Origin: Malania oleifera
Taxonomy: Eukaryota > Streptophyta > Magnoliopsida > Santalales > Ximeniaceae
Reading direction: 5' to 3'
DNA: 64,000 nt
Assembly: GCF_029873635.1 (NCBI RefSeq)
Contig: NC_080421.1
Coordinates: forward strand, 39,346,620-39,410,619
The position numbers were made by a program, and so were the translations under genes. Shown one piece after another: positions 1-10,853 of the stretch. Each line of letters starts with the position of its first letter. Position 1 is the first letter of the stretch. The notes below the pieces were generated by a model. That model saw only the letters and a program-made list of their open reading frames with translations. It was not told where the DNA came from and did no database searches.

Positions 1-1031
1 AATTCTTTTTCGCGTCTCGAAGTAGTGGTGGTCTCTACTGTCTCAAGAGAAACATCGTGTATTTGTTGGTGTGGCTGCTGGTACTCTTGAGGACTAGGCT
101 GAGGTTCCATAGGAAATTCTTCATTTTCTAAGATGTCAAACTACGTGTTTATCGTATTAATGGTATCCCACAATTCATTATTATGATCGACTTAAGTTTG
201 CATGAATTGTTGGAGCATGTTCGCCATTTGAGTTATGCTATCCTCGAAAAGGTCTGACGACGTATAGCTCGGAGAGATCTGTTATGGCTGATATTGAGGC
301 GGATGGTTGTTTGGGCAGTTTGGTGGCTTGTATACATCTCCACCACTAATTGTGCTGGTAGGGTGTGCAGTTATGGGTTCCTGAGTGTATCGTGTATTGC
401 ACTGTGGGAAATTATCAGCTAAGTAATCAAAGAATGATAATACTTGATCTGGATCCTTGCTGACGGGCTCTCCATTAGACATAGTCTGGACAAAACACTT
501 GCAATCAGGGGTAAGAGCAGTATAAAAACAATCAGCTAACCTCCATGAGTCGAACTCGTGATGTGGACAAGTGCTTAGTAGATCCTTGAATCGCTCCCAG
601 TAAGCCCGAAATGTCTCGTCATCCTGCTGCACAAAATTAAGAATCTGTTCTTGCAAAAATTGAGTTTTCTGTGAGGGACAAAATGTATGCAGGAATTCAC
701 GCTCCATATCAACCCAATTAATAATATAATAAGGTCTCATAGAATGAAACCAAATCAGTGCCCTATCCTACAAAGTAGCAAGAAATAAATTCAGTCTAGT
801 AGATTCGTCAGTTCTAGCATGAGAGAAAAATATGTTGCAGGTTAACTCAAAATCTGCTAGGTGCTGATAAGGGCACTCAGATTCCGTCCGGTAGAACTCG
901 GGTAGCAGTGACGTCCTCCTACGCTGCATCATGAAATTAAGCTCGTCATAAGGAAGAACAGTGGAAGAGGATGCAGTGGCATATTCAAGCTGCAAAAAGT
1001 CCATTATCTTGCGTGGTGCAGGTGCAGCCAT
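1..1031 (-). pseudogene. Gag-like protein of element A (broken)
   Basis: The frame opens at the ATG at 1031 (MAAPAPRKIMDFLQ...) just downstream of the primer site, as expected for gag. It is interrupted by an in-frame TAG at 768-770 and continues in the same frame from 740 down to a TAA at 282-284; past that stop it reads into an acidic, proline-rich linker. The core (residues about 80-190, with WVDMEREFLHTFCPSQ and the FRAYWERFKDLL region) is typical of Athila/Tat-type gypsy gag, which forms the virus-like particle. No CCHC zinc knuckle is visible. Copy B has CAA (Gln) where A has the TAG, but B has other stops, so neither copy is intact. The family assignment rests on recognition of the gag core. 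Confidence 0.8.
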
Positions 1032-1145
1032 TTTTTCAAAACTCGATTTTTAATTCTGTTTTATTTTTCTGCTTTTTTTTTTTCTTTTTCTTAAAACTAA
1101 TAAAAATGACGGGAAAAACATATATTTGAGACTAAGAACGACATT

Positions 1146-1162
1146 CCCCGGCAACGATGCCA
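1146..1162 (-). other. Primer binding site of element A (tRNA-Asp type)
   Basis: On the minus strand it reads TGGCATCGTTGCCGGGG, six bases after the LTR end (...GAGTCA). This matches the 3' end of plant tRNA-Asp as used by Athila/Tat-type gypsy elements, with an A in place of the usual G at the fifth base. Confidence 0.75.
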
Positions 1163-1168
1163 AAAACT

Positions 1169-2957
1169 TGACTCACTCGAAAATTGAGCAGCTTGAAAGC
1201 TATCCCAAGTATAGGAGTTCTGTCGTGTAATATTAAGCCCAAGGGCTAGATCGTCTCCTCAGGGAATGTGTTTTAATCTCAAATTTTACGTTCGACCAAT
1301 CGAAAATAAAAATGTACTGAGCTTGGTTCAGATTCAGGATTTTCAAGATGGTTCAATTTCACTTTTGACAAATTAAATGACACGCAATTTAAACCCTAAA
1401 ACAAACATTCACTAAATTAAAAAGTAAGAATGAAAACCCTAACCTACTTAAGGAAACATTAAAGCATGTGTCAATTAAAGAAGAGAACTTTGAATATGAA
1501 ATTAAAACACGCAAAGGAAACTTAACTAGACATGAATACACACGATAAAAAACGAACCTTTAACAAGAAGTAGGATCTCGAATCAAAATTAAACCATTAA
1601 CAATCTAAACGAAAACAGAATATGATGAACACAATTTTAACAAAGCCGACCCTAAACTAAGCTGAACCTCAAAAGAAAATTAAACTTGGAAAACTTCAAA
1701 GCAAAAACAATATATTTTTCTTTTTATATTTTATTCATTTTTTTTTCAAGAAATCAAACTTAACATATTCGAACATAAAAACAAAACCTACAAAACACAC
1801 AAAAAAAAAAAAACCAACTTTAACAGAAACTTAATACTCATAAAAATTAAATTCTCTAAATAATAGCAATTCATTTTGAACTTTACTTGAAATAAAAACA
1901 AAAAAAAAAAACAAAACATTGAAAGAGAATGGAAGAAAGGGAACAACAAGACAAATAATGAAATAAAATAAAATAAAATAAAGAGAGAGAGCCATGGAGA
2001 GCTAAGGGTCTGCTCTGCTACGGGAGTTCTCGGTTTTCTGATCTGCTGGAGCTGCCATGCTCTGCTAGGACTGCTGTGTGGTGGATGGATATGCTGGACT
2101 GAAGGCTGGGCTGGTGCATGGAGAGCTGGCCGAGGAGGAGAAGGGGAGAAGCTGCTGTTGTGGAAAGCCGAGACTGGAGGGAATTTTGGTGCTCAGGCTG
2201 CTGTAATCAATTCTGCTGCTTGCTGGTTTGGATTTGTTCTACCGTGGTGCTCTCGGTGGTAGCTGGTATGGCAACAGCAGAGTGCTTGGCTGGGCTGACA
2301 GAGAATAGAGGAGAGTTGAGGGAGTTCAGGGGAAGAAAAAATAGAGAGCAAGAGAGAAGGAACTCAGTGAGAGAGAAGAGAACAGAGTAAGGAGAATAAC
2401 AGAGATAAGGACAAAGGAAGAAAAGAAAGAGAGAGAAGAGAAGGGAAGGTAGAGAAAGGGAGAGAGTGGGGAGCCCTTGGGTTGCCTGTGCAGGGAGAGG
2501 AAAAGAAGGGGTTTTAAGGGGGAGCTGGGTTGCCCTAGAATCCGTGAAGCCACGACCCGACCCGTTTGGAAAGGATTGACCCGTTTTGTTATATTTTTTT
2601 CATTTTTTTTATTTTCTGTTCATCAAAAATTTGACTCTTCTTGAGCCCGTTTCTCACAAAACTCAAAACATGAAAGTTGTAGATAATCCTTTCCTATTTC
2701 TGTAGAAATTTGAAACATCTTGATCAGAGCTCGGATAGAAAAGTTATGCATGAAATACAAATAGGTGTCAGTTTTGGTTCCCGGGATTTTTCCTGCAACA
2801 AAAAATTACCAAAACTTCATAAATAATGCAATAAAGTTCAAGAATAATGATTTTGGAACTTTATTAAAATATTGTACATGTTTGGACATTTAATTAAAAA
2901 TATAAACCGTAAAGCCCGGGTTAAGATGCCCAATTACGCAGTTTTGACGCGTAATCA
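1169..2957 (-). repeat. 5' LTR of element A
   Basis: On the minus strand the repeat begins TGATTACGCGTC and ends CGAGTGAGTCA, so it has TG...CA ends. Its length of 1,789 bp compares with 1,852 and 1,931 bp for the two LTRs of element B, to which it is clearly homologous throughout. It contains (AAAAT)n and GA-rich low-complexity stretches at about 1960-2000 and 2340-2470; the open frames seen there are compositional, not genes. Confidence 0.85.
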
Positions 2958-3453
2958 GATTGGCTAGCTGTCAGTTATGTCAGTAATGACTTTTATCAGA
3001 AAGAGGTAGTGTTCAGATCTCCAAGAAGACAAAAGTATAGATTTTTGGGGTCATGTGTGCGCACCCCGCCACAGTAGTTATCTTCCATTCAGGCGAGGAG
3101 GTTATTGCTGGAGGGTTGTCAGGGATTTATGGCCTGTGTGAAGGAAGTATCAAAAGGGAAGTTGAGGGTTGAGGATTTTCCAGTAGTGACGAGTTTTCCT
3201 GATGTATTTCCCAAAGGTTTGCTGGGACTACCTTCAGATCGTGAAGTAGAATTTGTTATTGATCTTGTTCTAGGGACAATGCCAATTTCTAAAGCGCCGT
3301 ATCGAATGGCACCGGTAAAACTAAAAAAGTTGAAAGAACAGTTGTAGGAATTGTTGGATAAGGAGTTTATTTGGCCAGCGTGTTGCCCTAGGGAGCGCTG
3401 GTATTGTTGTATGGAAGAAAGATGGGTCGATGAGAGTGTGCATCAATTATATA
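2958..3453 (+). pseudogene. Ty3/gypsy chromovirus-like pol remnant P (protease-RT junction)
   Basis: Translation gives the end of the protease region (KEVVFRSP..., then the ARRLLLEGCQGFMA segment) and the start of reverse transcriptase (PDVFPKGLLGLPSDREVEF, PISKAPYRMAPVKLKKLKEQL). This is the usual order in Tekay/Del-type gypsy elements. There are stops at about 3073 and at 3345-3347, and a one-base frameshift near 3405 before the KKDGSMRVCINY stretch. Similarity ends near 3453. The left side is cut by the insertion of element A exactly where the conserved DWL segment begins. It is a dead fragment; the rest of pol is not found nearby. Confidence 0.85.
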
Positions 3454-4582
3454 TTTTTATATTTCCATAAGTCAGCCAAAATAGTAAAAAACAGTGTAAT
3501 CCTAAAATTAAGATGCCCATAAGAATGTGTGATACTAAGTAGGTAACAATTGGACTCCTATATTTTGTGGAAATTCTTTATTCCCTGGGATGTGATGTTA
3601 TCACCATAACCTGGAAACAAACATGAGAATAGGATGTCATGAGCATCACATTGCCAAGTATTTCAAAGGATCCTATGAACCAAATAACACCTAATAGAAT
3701 TATCTTTAGCACCTTACCTAGAAGAAAAATCATAATGATACTCGGACCTTTAGCAATCTGCTATCCAGAAAGAAACGATACATGATAGAACTTAAAGCTT
3801 TATCTTTTCGTTTTATCTTGTGCAAATCCTACTTGGCAATGGGACACCCATTTAACTCCTTAGACATTGACTCGGTTGGGATTTGATTTATATACAACCT
3901 AATGTGAAATCTTCTATGGTTGTTTGCTATTGATTGTGGCTTTTGAAGCCATCTTCAGAATCTAATCCTTCTACCACTAGAAACTCTCTAGTAAAATGAA
4001 TATTGCCCTTTCTTTCCTAATCCTTTCACACAAGATTTATGCTATCAAACAATGTCCGATCACTTATCATAGCTGACTAAACAACTTCATTTGTATTGTA
4101 TTTTATACCAAAAAATCCATATAAGTGTTTATTGCATATTTTTCAAATCACTAGAGTAAGATCATGGTTGACTTGAAGTCAGTATACCAGGACTAAGACT
4201 TGCCATAATTGCAATCGTTGTTTTTCATTGAGGATATTTTCCAACTATATTTTGATATTCAACATTTGCCAACATAGATTAGAAGTTGAGTCTTAAAAAC
4301 AGTTTGAAATCTAGATATCAATTTTGTAGGATAATGATACTTTACGCTGATTTAATAATGTAAGCTTGTGTATTAGTTTGGCATTGAGAAGGAATTGGAT
4401 GAATAGAATTCTAGGGAATGTTTAGAAGCTTATATAATTTTATCTCAAACGAGTTACAAAGTTATGATGAGAATTTTGAAGTGCCTTTTATACATTTGAT
4501 CTGACAAGAAAATGATTACACATCCTGGTCTGAGATGTCCTAGAACGTACGGCCCATGATGAATATGAGTAATTATTGTAAA
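3454..4582. other. Unassigned AT-rich stretch
   Basis: I find no coding region, LTR end, primer site or RNA gene here. Short open frames (for example at 4454-4684 on the minus strand) have no recognisable motif. It may be older decayed transposon or true intergenic DNA. Confidence 0.5.
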
Positions 4583-5025
4583 TGTTGACTCTATGAGTCC
4601 AATCATGTTTTGATAATGACAAATCACTTGGTATTTGATCTGTGCATTGAGTTTGTAAACATAAACTATATTAGACATGCACAAAAGGATAACAAGTCAT
4701 GAAAGCCATAAAGAATAAAGTATACACAACTGGGCAGATCCATGGAACTCAAAGAGTACAAGAATGAAGATGTACACACCAAGTTCAAGAACATCATGAG
4801 AATGAGTACTTAGAACTCATGTATTTACATTTTCATATGATTTAATTTGAGGCTCAACATATACCCTATAATGACTTTAGGACTTATGCATTTCATGAAC
4901 ATCATTAGGGGACATTCATGGACTTAGAAATATTTTCAAAACCCCTTAAAATAGTTTTATAAAGAGCAAAGAAAGAGATTAAAGCAGAATTTTAAATTAG
5001 AAAAGAAAAATTCAGGAAATGGCCA

Positions 5026-5295
5026 CTTCGGTAGCCTGAACTCAACCTCAATCGCCTGAAAAATTTCTTCAAAATCCTGAAGATTAAGTTTAGTCGCTTG
5101 AAGAATTAAGGTGAAAAACAGAATCTGGCCAAGGCACTTCGATTGCCTGAACTTGTGACTTTGGTCGCCTGAAGTTGTCACTTCAGGAGCCTAAATTCCA
5201 CTTCAGTCGCCTGAACTCGTATTCAGGTTGATTTTTTTCAAAGCACTAAGGAACTTCGGTCGCCTGGGTATCGATCTTAGTCCCTTGAACTTGCA
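5026..5295 (+). promoter_or_regulatory. CpG-word array of LTR D
   Basis: About eleven degenerate copies of TTCGGTCGCCTGAA occur at irregular spacing (for example TCGGTAGCCTGAA, CAATCGCCTGAA, TTGGTCGCCTGAA, CAGTCGCCTGAA). The array lies about 90-360 bp upstream of the TATA-like box, where enhancers sit in other plant copia LTRs. Function is inferred from position and repetition only. Confidence 0.65.
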
Positions 5296-5738
5296 GGAAA
5301 ACTTAAAAATTTAATTTTTATTAAGAGAACTCGTGAGATAATTTTTTATCAATGGTCAAGATCTATTCTAAGGGCAAGATCACTATATATATTGAATATC
5401 TAAACCCTAGAGAGGGAGCTAAGAAAAACGAGAAGAGAAGAGAATATATTATTGAAAGAGAATTGAGAAACTTAAGCTGATTGCTGCACGATTGCCTACA
5501 CTCCATCCTATATTCATCTTCCTTGGGTAAATCTACTCAGAAAACTAAAAGGGATCTCATTTATACATCTTGATCTTATCTTGGTATTGAGGCTTGGTGA
5601 TTCAAGTTATTATTTTCAAGAGCTTCTCATCTCATCACTTGTCATTGAATATCTTCAGAGAATTTGATCTTGAGTGTTCATAACCAAATTGAGATTGTTT
5701 TTGACAAACTCATTACTTCAGAAAGTTTATTTTGCCAT

Positions 5739-5740
<2 letters not shown>

Positions 5741-5790
<50 letters not shown>
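5741..5790. repeat. (AT)n microsatellite
   Basis: About 25 uninterrupted AT units within LTR D. Confidence 0.95.
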
Positions 5791-5793
<3 letters not shown>

Positions 5794-6068
5794 TCAAAGA
5801 ACTACTCATTTCAAAATCAATTGTTAAAATAGGCTGAGTGATAGAGAGTGAGTAAACTTTATATATATATTATTTAGATAATCTCACAACTTGATAAAAG
5901 TTGTTATCTTATGTTAAAAAGATTTGATTCAAGTGTGTGTTGTGTTAAAGGATCTATATTTTAGATATATTAACGCTTGATTCAATATCCTTGATATTTA
6001 TAAATATACATTTTATTGAGAGATATTTTTTAAAAAACAGTATATTCAATTTGTGATCTTTGAAAATC

Positions 6069-6070
<2 letters not shown>

Positions 6071-6099
<29 letters not shown>
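6071..6099. repeat. (TA)n microsatellite
   Basis: About 14 TA units within LTR D, near its downstream end. Confidence 0.9.
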
Positions 6100-6107
<8 letters not shown>

Positions 6108-6634
6108 GTATTAGCTTATTACAAAGATCATTGTGTGATTGAATATTTGAAAAGAAAGTAGTTGATTGTGATTGATCCAATATTCAAGACAAAGTTTTTC
6201 TTTTAATAAGTTCACATTACATATATTTGTGCATTTTTACCAAGTGAACTAGAACCCTAATATTCTCCAAAGTGTTTAAATACACCATTACTTGGGAGTA
6301 TCGGTTAGAAGGGAAATTGCTTATTGAAGCATAATCATTCATAAACGATTGTATCGTTTCACATATTCTAGGCTTTAGGTTATATCATATGTTAAAGTAT
6401 TACGAATTTGAATTGTACTCACGAACTTTTTTGGAAGCAACTTTGAGTGTTTTACAGATTTCATTGTATTCACGATTCGGGTTATGAACCAGGTGTGAGG
6501 AGAGAGTTGTATCTCTTGTAAGTAGCGGAGTAGAAGGAAGTTGTACTTCTTGTAAGCAGCGGATTGTAAGGGAAGCTCCATCCCAATTTAAGGACCAGGG
6601 ATTAGAGTAGAATCCTTGAGTGGGTTGCTTAAGG

Positions 6635-6665
6635 CGAGGACGTAGGCCGGGTTGGCTGAACCTCG
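6635..6665 (+). promoter_or_regulatory. Conserved R/U5 hairpin, LTR D copy
   Basis: The sequence CGAGG-ACGTA-GGCC-GGGTT-GGCT-GAA-CCTCG can fold with CGAGG/CCTCG as outer stem and GGCC/GGCT as inner stem. The same block occurs at the equivalent place in every other copia LTR in the window that retains this region (see findings). Confidence 0.7.
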
Positions 6666-6945
6666 TAAAAATTGCGTTTGTATTCTCTCTTCCCTTATCT
6701 CTTTATTTTCCACATTGCATTACAATATCCATCTTGCATGTATGTTTGTTGAATGATTTCACACAAACTTGATAAGTAATTGGTTAAATCTTAAACATAG
6801 GGATTAATTGGTAAATAAGTTTAAAAGAATTTTTAAAATACCCAATTCACCTCCCTCTTGGGATTACACCTAATTCAACAGTAAGTTCTCTGTTTAAAGA
6901 TGAGGCTAACCATTGATGGTTATTTATTGATCATACACCTAGTTG

Positions 6946-8806
6946 TGTTGGCCTAATTGAATTTTTCAATCTTGTTTTGATGATAACAAATGAAGGATAT
7001 TTTAACATGTGTTGTTGAATGACTTTATTTCAGGTCTAAGTAAAAGGACACTCATGGTTAATCATGGAAGTAAGCTGGAAATCAAAGTCAATCAAGTGAA
7101 AGCTTCTCGGTATATTAAAGCAATGAATGATAAATGAAGAGCTTAAAGGCTAAGTAGGACTTAATGTAAAAGACCAAATTTCAAAAGACTGGAAGACTTA
7201 GTGGTTAATGAGATCAGGCTTAGAAGGATATTTGTAAGTACTTCAAATTCATTATTATTTAGATATGTGAAGCTCTTCAGGATAAGAAGACTTAGAAACT
7301 ATTTCTTCTAAAACCTTTGAAAGTGATTTTGAAAGAGTGGTACTTGCGCTCTTCAAAATGAACCAGAGTTTAAAAATCAAAAATGAAAAAGAGAGGACTG
7401 GTCAGTCGACTGACCATTTTTGAACTAGGATCAGTCAGCCAATTGACTCCCTAGTCTGTCTAGTCGACTGACTATTTTGAACATAGTTGAGTCAGTCGAT
7501 TGACAATTTATTAGAATTAATTTTTTAAGAGACAGAATGTTGTCAGCCGCCTGTCCATCCGACTGACTAGTACAAAAATGACCAAGTTGAGTGAGTCAAC
7601 CAACTAACTCTACGGAGATTTTGAATTTTGAACTATATGAGAAGTTTTTCAAAATTAATCCTATGATTTAATATCTTTTGAAAAGTTACCTAAATACTCT
7701 ATGTCAACTTGTTAAATGAGAAAACTTTTCTTTAAAAAGTCTATAAATACCTCTCTTGTTCAATGAAAAAATACTTTCAAGAAATACACGATTTCTACGC
7801 TAAAACTCTCTTAAAGCTCATACTTGCTCACACTCTTACTGGGGGAAACTCTATGAAATTGCTGGTTGATTAAAAAGCTTTGGTTTTGATTTGAAACTAA
7901 GATTTCTATATCAATAAGAAAGAACCATTTGTGACTTCTAAACCTTAACCTTCATATTTTCTATTTTGTTTTGGTTTTGAAGTACGATTAGTGATTTAAC
8001 TTGTACAACTTGCTCTGTATTTGAGAGTGTTTTTGTACATAGATTCCTATTCTTTTCTACTAGCTCTTTGATGATTCAAGGCATAGTTGGATTGTTGCAC
8101 CAAGCATTGGTTGTTGCTTGGAGAGGTTTCTCTTCTTGAAAAATAGGTTGGTTATTGTAAACGTTTTTGTTCCACTTGAAAGGAACAAGGTATAGTGGAT
8201 TCCTTCGGTGGTTGACCTAAGGCCAGGACGTAGGCTGGGGTAAGCTGAACCTCGTAAAAACAACGATGTCACTCTCTTTCCCTTTTCTCCTTAATTTCTA
8301 GCAACAATATAAACTGCGTGGCTGAATTGGTTTAATCTTACAAATAATATTGGATATTAAATAAACCTAAGATTAAAATTAATTGGGTTGATAAGCATTG
8401 ATTTCGGAAACTGATCAGGGAATACGTTGGTTGATCAACACCTAAAATATTTTAACAAAGGATTTATTTAAAATCCAAGTTATTGAAAAGAGTGATTGAA
8501 TGTTATCTTAAGTTCCGAAGGCCAACTACAGAACTTGCATATTTATATACAGGGTTGAATATTGCAAAGCATATATTGAATACTTGTATTGTGTTTGTTT
8601 GGTTTGAACATTTAATCAATTGGTTGGGTATGTTGTGGTTGTGGATTGTATAGAAGAAGTAAATGTTTGTGTGGATTTCCTAATAAAAAAAAAATATAAG
8701 AAGTCTTTAAAAGAATTGTAAAAAGTCAAGAACTCTTAAAAAGACTCTTAAGGAATTTTAAATAACCCAATTTACCCCCCCTCTTGGGACTACACCTTAG
8801 GTTTTA
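6946..8806 (+). repeat. 5' LTR of element E
   Basis: It begins TGTTGGCCTAATTG and ends ...GGGACTACACCTTAGGTTTTA directly before the primer site, so the usual final CA has become TA. It holds the CpG-word array at 7399-7612, a TATAAATA box at 7742, the R/U5 hairpin at 8223-8254 and the C-rich tail. Length 1,861 bp. Confidence 0.85.
7399..7612 (+). promoter_or_regulatory. CpG-word array of LTR E
   Basis: About eight degenerate copies of the palindrome CAGTCGACTG, often extended to GTCAGTCGACTGACC, are spaced 20-50 bp apart. They end about 130 bp before the TATAAATA box at 7742. Several copies carry TTGA or CCAA in place of TCGA, as expected from CpG decay. Confidence 0.7.
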
Positions 8807-8808
8807 AT

Positions 8809-8821
8809 TGGTATTAGAGTT
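8809..8821 (+). other. Primer binding site of E (initiator tRNA-Met type)
   Basis: TGGTATTAGAGTT is a decayed form of TGGTATCAGAGCC, the initiator tRNA-Met primer complement of plant copia elements. It lies two bases after the LTR end. Confidence 0.8.
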
Positions 8822-8863
8822 CGGTTATAGAAAATCCTAAAAAGTAGCTATATAAAGATCTAG

Positions 8864-10024
8864 ATGGCACAAATAGGAGTAGCTCCCTTTGGTGAGGGTC
8901 AATCCTTAACTAGACCACCCATTTTTTGTGGACTCAATTACACCTTTTGGAAACAATGAATGAGAATCTACCTTCAAACAATGGATTGGAAGGCATGGAA
9001 TGTTGTCACAAATGGTAATCTGATCCCTCCTAAACTAGTGGATGGAAAAGAAGTACCTAAAGAAGAAAAAGAACAAATTGAATCAGATTACAAAATGCTG
9101 CAAATTAACTCAAGTGCAATAAATGCCCTATATTGTGCACTTGATGCGAATGAATTCAATAGAGTAATGCTGTGTAAAACAGCGAAGGAAATTTGGGAAA
9201 AATTAGAAGTAACCTACGAAGGCATAGTAGATGTTAGAGATAGTAGAATTGATATGTTGACTAATGAGTACAAAGCTTTTAGGATGAATACCGATGAAAC
9301 CATCACAAGCATGTATACTAGGTTCACGCATATCACAAACTCACTATGTGCCTTAGGAAAAACATATTCTATGCATGAGATGATTCGCAAAATTCTAAGA
9401 GCACTTCCATCTATTTGGGAACCAAAAGCCATAGCCATAGCAGAAGGTAGAAACCTCAAAACAATTTCAATAGATGAACTCATAGGACCACTTCTAACCT
9501 ATGAAATGGCTTTGAAAGAAAGAAGCATTGAAAATAAAAATGAGAAGTCTATAGATCAAAAAGCCTCGAAAGAACATTCAAGTGAAGAAGATAATGAATC
9601 CAGTGAATTAGAGGATGAAGAATTAGCTTTCATGACTAAAAGACTTGGAAAATTCTTTAAAAGAAACAAGAAATTCACTAGAAAATTCAGAAGATCAAAA
9701 ATTGAAAAAGGTGAAAATAGGAAAAAGGAATACAAGAGCAAAAATGAACCACCCACCTGTTATCACTGTAAAAAGACAGAACACATCAAGCCAGACTGCC
9801 CACAACTCAAGAAGCAAAATAGGAAAAAGAAGCCTACAATGAAAACAACTCGTGATGACACAAATTCAAGTGAATCAGAGAGCGAATCCAGCAAACAAGA
9901 AGTAGCAAACATGTGCTTCATGGCACACAATGAAGAGGTAAACTCTTACTCAAGAGATTCGTGTGATGAATCATGTAATAATTCATGTGAAAGCATGTCT
10001 TCTTATAAAGAACTTAAAGATTAA
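8864..10024 (+). pseudogene. Gag of element E (one early stop, truncated end)
   Basis: The natural start is the ATG at 8864 (MAQIGVAPFGEGQS...), because the same N-terminus opens gag in elements F, H and O. A TGA at 8957-8959 breaks the frame after 31 codons, just before a run of about 354 open codons. That run contains the copia gag core (YTFWK..., SDYKMLQINSSAINALYCALDANEFNRVM, region 30-200), one CCHC zinc knuckle (CYHCKKTEHIKPDC) and an acidic Ser/Asp stretch. The frame then stops at 10022-10024; homology to the gag coiled coil continues with several stops to about 10300. Gag would package element RNA. Only the early TGA spoils an otherwise long frame, so E decayed less than F or N here. 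Confidence 0.85.
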
Positions 10025-10310
10025 TTATTCTCTCTACATAATAAATTCATGAAGGTCTCAAAAAGGAACATAAGCTTAAAACAAAAAAATGAAACACTTA
10101 GAAATCAGCTTGAATCTTCGAAAATTGTTGAAGAAGAAAAGACCTAAAAATTGATGAGCTTGAGAAGAAAATAAATGGCATGCTTTAGAAATTAGCTAAG
10201 TCTTAAGTGAATGAAGATGACAAGAGATAACTAGAAATAATTTATCTTAAAAACTCAATTCGTGATAAGAAAAGATTATTTACATCTTCAATAGAGGTAA
10301 AGTGATTCAA

Positions 10311-10830
10311 GTAAAGATCACAAACTTGCACGGATGTTTCTATTAACCAATAGTCTCCACAATTAAAATTTTAATAGTTATAAATATCAAGGCTATGAAT
10401 ATCAAGCTGTTAATATATCTAATAAACTAGATCCTTTAAAAAACAAACAACTGCTTGAATCAGATCTGATTTTGACATCATGGGCTAACAGCTTTATGCA
10501 AGTTATGTGTGTAGGCGTGTATCTAAAAATATATGTGTATATACAAGTTTACTCACTCTCTATCACTCAGCTATGTTAATTAAACAAATGATTTTGAATG
10601 AAAAGAGGTAATAAAGTTCTTTGAAATATGTCTCTTATATATATGATATATATAAATTATATTCTGTATTATATCATATATATATTCATATGGCTACAAA
10701 ACTTTCTGTCTTGATATGATGAATACCGATCAGGCGTTGTGAGTGGTATAAACGGTTACATTATGTAAAGTAAATGAGTTTGTCCCAACCAATCTGTCCA
10801 TTGTGGTGTATTTTCAAAATTATCTTTAAC
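10311..10830 (-). repeat. Fragment of a D-type LTR (minus strand)
   Basis: Read in reverse it resembles LTR D over roughly D positions 5690-6065. Examples are the GGCTGAGTGATAGAGAGTGAG segment, with one insertion here, and the TTTGTGATCTTT segment. It has no proper ends. It lies between the truncated gag of E and the truncated gag of F and probably marks a rearrangement point. The exact limits are uncertain. Confidence 0.6.
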
Positions 10831-10853
10831 TTAGTAAATTTATATATAACTTG

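Larger units (their letters stand above)
1..2957 (-). mobile_element. Element A: gag-only Ty3/gypsy element, 5' part (runs off the window)
   Basis: Read on the minus strand, this is a 5' LTR (2957 to 1169), an Asp-tRNA-type primer site (about 1162 to 1146) and a gag reading frame from 1031 leftwards. The layout and sequence match element B at 35456-38473 closely, so A is a second copy of the same family. B has only gag and a linker between its LTRs, so A was probably also gag-only (TR-GAG-like); this is inference because the rest lies outside the window. The right end, ending ...GCGTAATCA at 2957, abuts a decayed gypsy pol, so A inserted into that older element. Its target duplication cannot be checked. 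Confidence 0.85.
4583..6880 (+). repeat. Solo LTR D (copia, Sirevirus-like)
   Basis: The repeat starts TGTTGACTCTATGAG and ends CTTGGGATTACACCTAATTCAACA, so its termini form the inverted pair TGTTGA/TCAACA. No primer site follows. The flanks are GTAAA (4578-4582) and GTAAG (6881-6885), an imperfect 5-bp target duplication, which supports a solo LTR. Inside are a CpG-word array (5026-5295), a TATATATA box near 5383, AT microsatellites, the conserved R/U5 hairpin at 6635-6665 and the C-rich tail seen in all copia LTRs here. It was probably left by recombination between the two LTRs of a full element. Confidence 0.85.
6946..10310 (+). mobile_element. Copia element E: 5' LTR, primer site and gag only
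   Basis: A complete 5' LTR (6946-8806), an initiator-Met primer site and gag up to its coiled-coil part are present. At about 10311 the sequence switches to a minus-strand D-type LTR fragment, so pol and the 3' LTR are missing from this place. Element G further right is also plus-strand but has a different LTR family, so it is not the other half of E. Confidence 0.8.

Noticed and set aside
3454..4582. A host exon in the unassigned stretch
   Set aside because: No frame longer than about 75 codons, no splice-like organisation and no recognisable protein motif.
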